Source of the DNA: Bacillota bacterium
GTDB taxonomy: Bacteria; Bacillota_C; Negativicutes; Sporomusales; Sporomusaceae
Reading direction: 5' to 3'
Assembly: GCA_023441125.1 (NCBI GenBank)
Contig: JAEZQV010000329.1
Location: 1 to 10,693 of the forward strand
Length of the DNA stretch: 10,693 nucleotides
Shown here one piece after another: positions 7,601 through 10,693 of the stretch (position 1 is its first letter; the number at the start of each line of letters is the position of its first letter). The notes beneath the pieces were generated by a model. That model was not told the DNA's origin and did no database searches. It was given only the letters and a program-made list of their open reading frames with translations. The translations under genes and the position numbers were made by a program.

Positions 7601-7908
7601 GGGAACTAAGCCGGTTAAAGGGGTATAATTTACTGACCCGGCTGGTTGATCTATTTGCCGCCGAATTCCCGCAAAAGTGCGAGGCAATAGCGTCAGCGGC
7701 TGAAAATAATGATATGGTGGCCGTCAAAAATATTAGTCACAGTCTGAAGTCTGGCAGTGCAGCCATCGGCGCCCAGGAACTGGTGAAGTTATGCGCGGCA
7801 ATGGAAGCCAAAGCGGCAGCCGGCAATATAGACAATATAGATCACTCCTTACATTTAATTGAGCAGTGTTTTTGCAATACCAAAGCTGTATATGAGGAAA
7901 TTGCCTAA
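4645..7908 (+). CDS. Membrane hybrid histidine kinase: MASE3-like-PAS-GAF-HisKA-HATPase-REC-HPt
   Basis: A 1087-aa hybrid kinase carrying a whole internal phosphorelay. Residues about 1-265 hold seven or so hydrophobic segments with MASE3-like features (a V-H-V-L-S-Y-P-G-L-P turn, then H-A-Y-R-F-I-G-Y near the last helix). PAS is about 286-400 and a GAF-like domain about 412-563. HisKA has S-H594-D-L-R-A-P. The HATPase shows N707-L-V-S-N711, G1 at D743-S-G-C-G and G2 at G773-S-G-L-G. REC has E840-D841, acceptor D885 (M-D-C-Y-M-P), T917 and K939. A C-terminal HPt carries H1032 in H-S-L-K-S-G-S. Every key residue expected for a His-Asp-His relay is present, so phosphate should pass from H594 through D885 to H1032 and on to a response regulator encoded elsewhere. 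The ligand is unknown. The gene has its own promoter with an 11-bp repeat array. Confidence 0.93.
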   Translation: MNKTEKLYLAAAGLSLAVLLAVSTIGDVQINREAAFLYHIIMALGIVAAASAIALQGLVLYNHNSSRYRILPGAIFCFVGMVTFVHVLSYPGLPLTVLLAAQNLDNGQLSSWTSVTARLAQSIGLWLVWRKADTCLARSCFFYYVVSGIITITVVLFLVGKSVSLPILFVPGEGGTALKILFEYIIITGFGASLWTIYNSYCRERTPEGLNLMLGYVFLIGGQSIGTFFSHINALDVITAHAYRFIGYCFLLRSLYIFTIVKPFEQEQTALQALKITQGQLIASEYRFRSLVDSMDDFIATLDKEHRFTSVYGNWYRRKGLPAEKYLGARLEDMFGEPVRTLYLEELKKVKTGQVVSFEWSHTLPDGVKHLHTTLTPLEQDEFGTDAILIVSHDITTLKNTENARMKQANLLDVLQWGTAEFIRNNHASAVFGAMLDRLLHVTGSDYAFLEGEKNEQDGNDSVFLSWECMADAVAEQQRNILARGVREHAAAVLNRRETILRPKGGEQDPSLIGIPITSGDVFFGVFVLGRLGTSYDEEKLQILRPFISTAGILLEVIYTDNERLKAEKTAQEMKQVAEKAMWSKIEFVAKVSHDLRAPMNGIIGMLEMLLDTPLNEQQRKYATVVYESASSLNVILNDILALGKMEARKYELQVVPVHLLPLFEGVISLFSVKAKQNKTELRLDCSVEPAPLVLGDPVRLRQILINLVSNAIKFTPNGTVIIKAWISRQQDEAVVLHCEVSDSGCGIKDSAQDQLFTPFYQVSSSVEQKSEGSGLGLAICKHLVELMGGTIGVKSKNGTGCTFWFSVPMQIAAEPQELRTASQAAGLELPMPGSVLVVEDNPVNRELVLLQLAKLNIVNVHVATDGTEAVKAVEAHEYALILMDCYMPWMDGFEATRIIRQLDRGQGCHTPIFALTSHVEDYYRSKCIEAGMDGFLSKPVTLSRLKEVLEQCMIKAAVKESAGSTSFSEKEKQDLVDMDIVAEIRELSRLKGYNLLTRLVDLFAAEFPQKCEAIASAAENNDMVAVKNISHSLKSGSAAIGAQELVKLCAAMEAKAAAGNIDNIDHSLHLIEQCFCNTKAVYEEIA

Positions 7909-7945
7909 TTAACTGCTAAAAGAATAAAGCGGACAATGCTTAAAA

Positions 7946-7975
7946 GCCAGGTTTCTTACAGTGGGGGAGCCTGGC
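7946..7975 (+). terminator. Possible hairpin terminator between the two hybrid kinases
   Basis: GCCAGGTT (7946-7953) can pair with AGCCTGGC (7968-7975), including one G-T pair, around a 14-nt loop. The downstream T tract is weak (CGTTTCGTAT), so termination may be partial and the second kinase could be reached by read-through. The rest of 7976-8105 shows no clear promoter to me: TTGGAC at 8007-8012 has no -10 at proper spacing. Confidence 0.45.
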
Positions 7976-8105
7976 CGTTTCGTATATTCCAGCCGCAGTA
8001 TAGTTTTTGGACAACAGATAGTTTGTACTGTGGTGCGGGATTGTATGGCGGCAGGCCTGGATGAGCCAGTTACTATTTTATACAGGAGATTTAATAAAAA
8101 AGTCG

Positions 8106-8126
8106 AATAACAGCATTAGTGTTATT
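8106..8126 (+). other. Leader stem-loop just upstream of the second kinase's ribosome binding site
   Basis: AATAACA (8106-8112) and TGTTATT (8120-8126) are perfect inverted copies around a 7-nt loop. The ribosome binding site starts 3 nt after the stem. The stem is AT-rich and would be weak in RNA. It could instead be a small operator. Confidence 0.4.
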
Positions 8127-8129
8127 AGT

Positions 8130-8136
8130 GGGGGAG
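8130..8136 (+). promoter_or_regulatory. Ribosome binding site that sets the second kinase start at 8143
   Basis: GGGGGAG ends 6 bp before ATG 8143. An in-frame GTG at 8119 would extend the protein by 8 residues, but it falls inside the leader stem-loop and overlaps this site, so the ATG is preferred. Confidence 0.75.
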
Positions 8137-8142
8137 ATACTC

Positions 8143-10116
8143 ATGATACCGGTGCGGGATTATCAGTTACTTGAAACAGTATTGACTACCCAAATGACAG
8201 GTGTTGCCGTAGCAGACAAAAGCGGCAGTGTTTTAAAAGCTAACAACCGTTTTTGGCAACTGCTGAATGTTCAGGAACCCGCAGGGGAAGATATTTCTAT
8301 CCGGCGGTTTTTAGCCGATGTACGATTTGATCTGGCAGTTTTTCGAACCAGTAATGAATTTTATCCCCGGTCCGGCAGCAAAAGAATATACGCCTGGGAA
8401 ATCATCAGAATATCCGCTGCGGCTGACAGACAGCCTGTGTTTTTGGTTTATGTGAACGATATGATCAAGGATGCCGGCAACGACGGGCAAACCGACGGGG
8501 ATATAGGCCGCCAGCAGATGGAGGCTCAGTTGCTAAAGCAGGCGCAATTGCTGGATATGGCGGAGCAGGCCAACAGTACCAAGAGTGAGTTTCTCGCCAC
8601 CATTAGTCATGAAATCCGCACGCCGATGAATATTATTGTTGGCATGGTTGATTTACTGCTGGCAACTGATTTATCCGAGCAACAGTGGAGTTACCTGCAT
8701 CTGTTGCAGGATGCCACTGACGGCTTGCTGATTTTGATTAATGATGTTTTGGATTATACTAAGATTGATGCCGGTAAGATGGATTTACAGAAAGCTGATT
8801 TTAGCCTGCCTGATGTCGTGATTGATGTGGTTCGTCTTTATGCCAAAAAGGCTGAGAAGCGGCAGATCATCCTTGACTTTACTATCCATCCTGTTGTCCA
8901 GGCTGTGGTATGTTACGGTGACCGGATTCGGGTCAAGCAGGTACTTATGAATCTGGTAGATAACGCTATCAAATTTACCGACGGTGGAAGCGTGCATATC
9001 TGTGTGTCATTGAAGACCCGGGAAGGGAAGAAATATATCTGTTTTGAGGTTATCGACACGGGGATGGGGATTTCAGAAGAGCACTTGCAAAAGCTATTTC
9101 TGCCTTTTTCCCAAATTGATAATTACTCGACCTGCAATTATAACGGCAGCGGGCTAGGGCTGGCAATCTCCAAACGGATGGTGGAGCTGATGGGCGGTAC
9201 TATTGCTGTAAGCAGCCAAAAAGGACTAGGGTCCACTTTTTGGTTTACCATTCCTTTTGAATTGTCGGAAAACCCCAGTTTGGCAGCCGCCAGTACTACC
9301 GGCTGCCAGCATACGGTGAGAATTCCTGACGACTTGTTACATCAGCCTGTCCTGGTGGTAGAAGACAATATTGATAACAGAGATTTATTAACCCTGCAAT
9401 TAGAGCATATGGGTTTTTCTGCTGTGCACCTGGCGGATAACGGGCAGCATGCATTGGACAAAGTACAAAAAAATGATTACTTGCTCATCCTGATGGATTG
9501 CTATATGCCGGTTATGGACGGCTATGAAGCCGCGCGGCAAATTCGCCGCCATGAACGCAGTTTGGGCAAATGTCCAACGCTGATTATTGCCGTAACGGCT
9601 AACGCCATGCCCGGTGATATTGAAAAATGCAAAGCTGCGGGTATGGATGATTATCTTAGCAAACCGGTCAAAACGGACCATATTCGCCAGCTCATCCTGC
9701 GCCTGATGATAGAAGCAAAGCTGCTTACCGGTACAGTAAACAGGCCGGAAGAGGCACCAGGCGATGAAATTTTAGATGCTGCGATTGTCGATGATTTGCT
9801 TGAGCTTGCGCAGCAAACAGGACAACCGGTACTCGAACGGGTAATCAACATCTTTTTCGCCAGCTCTCCGCCCATTAAACAGGCTATTGCTGCGGCCGCG
9901 GCAGCTAAAGATGCCCAGGCGCTGGTAAAAACGGCCCATAGCCTGAAATCCAGCAGTGCCAGTATCGGCGCCAAACGGTTGGCCGCAGTATGCGGCAGGA
10001 TAGAAGCCCAGGCGCGGTCAGGCGCCGTCAGTAACTGGGCTTCGTACATCACTCAACTGGAAGAGGAATATCAACAGGCCTGTACGGCACTTCAGCATAT
10101 GATAGACAGCCGGTAA
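8143..10116 (+). CDS. Soluble hybrid histidine kinase: PAS-like-HisKA-HATPase-REC-HPt
   Basis: A 657-aa hybrid kinase with no membrane segment, so cytoplasmic. Residues about 8-110 form a degenerate PAS-like sensor ([16 protein letters not shown]), followed by a short helical linker. HisKA has S-H156-E-I-R-T-P-M-N. The HATPase shows N270-L-V-D-N274, G1 at D305-T-G-M-G and G2 at G335-S-G-L-G. REC has E407-D408, acceptor D452 (M-D-C-Y-M-P), T485 and K507. The HPt histidine is H599 in H-S-L-K-S-S-S. It shares the HisKA-HATPase-REC-HPt core with the kinase 234 bp upstream, including identical DNA around the REC acceptor, so the two are probably related by duplication or domain exchange. All relay residues are intact. 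It probably feeds a response regulator outside the window, possibly the same one as its neighbour. A strong terminator follows. Confidence 0.92.
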   Translation: MIPVRDYQLLETVLTTQMTGVAVADKSGSVLKANNRFWQLLNVQEPAGEDISIRRFLADVRFDLAVFRTSNEFYPRSGSKRIYAWEIIRISAAADRQPVFLVYVNDMIKDAGNDGQTDGDIGRQQMEAQLLKQAQLLDMAEQANSTKSEFLATISHEIRTPMNIIVGMVDLLLATDLSEQQWSYLHLLQDATDGLLILINDVLDYTKIDAGKMDLQKADFSLPDVVIDVVRLYAKKAEKRQIILDFTIHPVVQAVVCYGDRIRVKQVLMNLVDNAIKFTDGGSVHICVSLKTREGKKYICFEVIDTGMGISEEHLQKLFLPFSQIDNYSTCNYNGSGLGLAISKRMVELMGGTIAVSSQKGLGSTFWFTIPFELSENPSLAAASTTGCQHTVRIPDDLLHQPVLVVEDNIDNRDLLTLQLEHMGFSAVHLADNGQHALDKVQKNDYLLILMDCYMPVMDGYEAARQIRRHERSLGKCPTLIIAVTANAMPGDIEKCKAAGMDDYLSKPVKTDHIRQLILRLMIEAKLLTGTVNRPEEAPGDEILDAAIVDDLLELAQQTGQPVLERVINIFFASSPPIKQAIAAAAAAKDAQALVKTAHSLKSSSASIGAKRLAAVCGRIEAQARSGAVSNWASYITQLEEEYQQACTALQHMIDSR

Positions 10117-10119
10117 TAG

Positions 10120-10158
10120 AAAAAACAGCAGAGTAGCGTCAGCTATCGGCTGTTTTTT
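10120..10158 (+). terminator. Strong intrinsic terminator after the second kinase
   Basis: AAAAAACAGC (10120-10129) pairs with GCTGTTTTTT (10149-10158). Inside, TAGC (10134-10137) pairs with GCTA (10142-10145) around a GTCA tetraloop. The stem runs into a T tract ending at 10159. It starts 3 bp after the stop codon. The A-rich left arm could also terminate transcription from the opposite strand. Confidence 0.88.
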
Positions 10159-10173
10159 TGCTTTAGGCAGTTA

Positions 10174-10214
10174 TGTAAGAATATTGTAATTTTTTTGTCA
10201 TTATCTAGTAAGAT
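10174..10214 (+). promoter_or_regulatory. Four direct repeats at 11-bp period before the 70-aa gene
   Basis: TGTAAGAA (10174), TGTAATTT (10185), TGTCATTA (10196) and AGTAAGAT (10207) start exactly 11 bp apart. They keep the G-T at positions 2-3 and the A at position 5 found in all twelve copies in the window. The array ends 8 bp before a consensus -10, where it would stand in for a -35. Confidence 0.68.
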
Positions 10215-10222
10215 TATCGCGC

Positions 10223-10228
10223 TATAAT
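10223..10228 (+). promoter_or_regulatory. -10 element TATAAT for the 70-aa gene
   Basis: A perfect TATAAT 55 bp before the start codon. TTGTCA at 10195-10200 resembles a -35 but sits 22 bp away, too far for ordinary use. This again suggests activation by a protein bound to the repeats. Confidence 0.6.
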
Positions 10229-10282
10229 AAGGATAATTAATTTTAGAAAAACTTGTAATCAAGCGTGAGAGGGAGGGTAATA

Positions 10283-10495
10283 ATGGGTCAACTCATTCAT
10301 TTATGTGACCGCGTATATATATTGGGTGGAAAAAGATATGCGATAACCCAACGGAATTTAGCGATATTACGGCATAAACGCTTAATAAATAACGAAGATA
10401 TTGATCCCTACCTGTTTTTGGAACCTTCTCCCGATTTAGAGAGACTCTTGCATTATGTCGTGGCCAATTTACCGAAACTTAGTAAAGAGGTATAA
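10283..10495 (+). CDS. 70-aa hypothetical protein
   Basis: I do not recognise this small protein. It starts at ATG 10283, five bases after a strong GGGAGGG (10271-10277); an upstream in-frame GTG at 10265 lacks its own site and is not preferred. The chain is soluble-looking, with no signal peptide or membrane segment. It has an N-terminal half with a basic stretch (G-G-K-R-Y-A-I-T-Q-R-N and R-H-K-R) and a more acidic, likely helical second half (N-N-E-D-I-D-P-Y, then P-S-P-D-L-E-R-L-L-H-Y). There is one Cys, so no zinc-binding cluster. A dedicated promoter with four regulator-like repeats, a strong ribosome binding site and a preceding terminator all argue that it is a real gene expressed by itself. 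It converges with the response regulator gene 44 bp downstream. Confidence 0.7.
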   Translation: MGQLIHLCDRVYILGGKRYAITQRNLAILRHKRLINNEDIDPYLFLEPSPDLERLLHYVVANLPKLSKEV

Positions 10496-10539
10496 GTGCT
10501 GCGTAGAGAAACATTGCTTACCAGACAGTAAACGATTGG

Positions 10540-10693
10540 CTAGACACATGACTTTTTCAAGCTCAGACGGTAGCCTACCCCCCAAACTGTTTCAATCAGC
10601 TTAGGCTTGGTCGGGTTACTTTCAATCTTGGAGCGCAGGCGCCGGACAGCCACCATGAGGGTGTTGTCATCAAAAAATTCATCGCCCCATACC
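10540..10693 (-). CDS. OmpR/PhoB-family response regulator, C-terminal part (runs off the window)
   Basis: The last 50 codons of a response regulator, read on the - strand, with the stop at 10540-10542. The visible part is the end of a winged-helix DNA-binding domain: V-W-G-D-E-F-F-D-D-N-T-L, the recognition helix M-V-A-V-R-R-L-R-S-K-I-E, then N-P-x-x-P-K-L-I-E-T-V-W-G-V-G-Y-R-L, which forms the wing and ends the family signature. The receiver domain and start lie beyond base 10693. It converges with the 70-aa gene. A weak 6-bp inverted repeat in the 44-bp gap (about 10517-10534) might end transcription from either side. Regulators of this family bind direct repeats at 10-11-bp spacing, so it is a candidate for the arrays described here, though not the only one. 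The exact subfamily (PhoP, VanR, other) cannot be told from this fragment. Confidence 0.9.
   Translation of the reverse strand, partial: VWGDEFFDDNTLMVAVRRLRSKIESNPTKPKLIETVWGVGYRLSLKKSCV

Noticed and set aside
7953..7960. TTCTTACA, the reverse complement of TGTAAGAA, between the two kinases
   Set aside because: It is a single copy with nothing in register 11 bp to either side, and it overlaps the hairpin at 7946-7975. It does not qualify as a fourth array.
8007..8035. TTGGAC at 8007 as a -35 for the second kinase
   Set aside because: Nothing resembling a -10 occurs 16-18 bp downstream.
8119..8142. GTG at 8119 as the start of the second kinase
   Set aside because: It overlaps the leader stem-loop and the ribosome binding site that serves ATG 8143, and has no site of its own.

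Overview
The window reads like a chromosomal segment from a Bacillota bacterium. It has strong GGAGG-type ribosome binding sites, moderate G+C, a SpoIIE/RsbU-type partner-switching module, a UbiA-type prenyltransferase of the kind used in futalosine menaquinone synthesis, and large hybrid histidine kinases. A Negativicutes relative (Sporomusa/Pelosinus-like) is my best guess, from protein style rather than any marker gene. Almost everything here concerns signal transduction. I see no rRNA, tRNA, CRISPR array, insertion sequence or phage gene.

Region 1 (1-3340) is a probable three-gene operon on the + strand. It opens with the 3' part of a membrane sensor protein (end of an extracytoplasmic domain, one membrane segment, HAMP, coiled coil, PAS, PP2C/SpoIIE phosphatase, RsbW-like ATPase domain). 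A 100-aa STAS anti-anti-sigma-type protein follows, then a TIGR01777/SDR39U1 epimerase-like protein, and a hairpin closes the unit. The phosphatase, the kinase-like domain and the STAS substrate make up most of a partner-switching circuit, but no sigma factor lies in the window.

Region 2 (3341-4453) is a single-gene unit encoding a UbiA/MqnP-like polyprenyltransferase. It has its own regulatory region upstream and a 13-bp perfect inverted repeat downstream.

Region 3 (4454-10158) holds two hybrid histidine kinases in tandem. The first is membrane-bound (MASE3-like sensor, PAS, GAF, HisKA, HATPase, REC, HPt). The second is soluble (PAS-like, HisKA, HATPase, REC, HPt). Both have the full set of phosphorelay residues, and neither has an output response regulator beside it.

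Region 4 (10159-10693) carries a 70-aa protein I do not recognise. It converges with the 3' end of an OmpR/PhoB-family response regulator gene on the - strand, which runs off the window.

The most interesting signal is not a gene. Three separate transcription units (prenyltransferase, membrane hybrid kinase, 70-aa protein) are each preceded by four TGT(A/C)A-type 8-mers starting exactly 11 bp apart, upstream of a -10-like element. This is the geometry of a tandem binding site for an OmpR/PhoB-family regulator and resembles a Pho box. It suggests one response regulator controls all three units.
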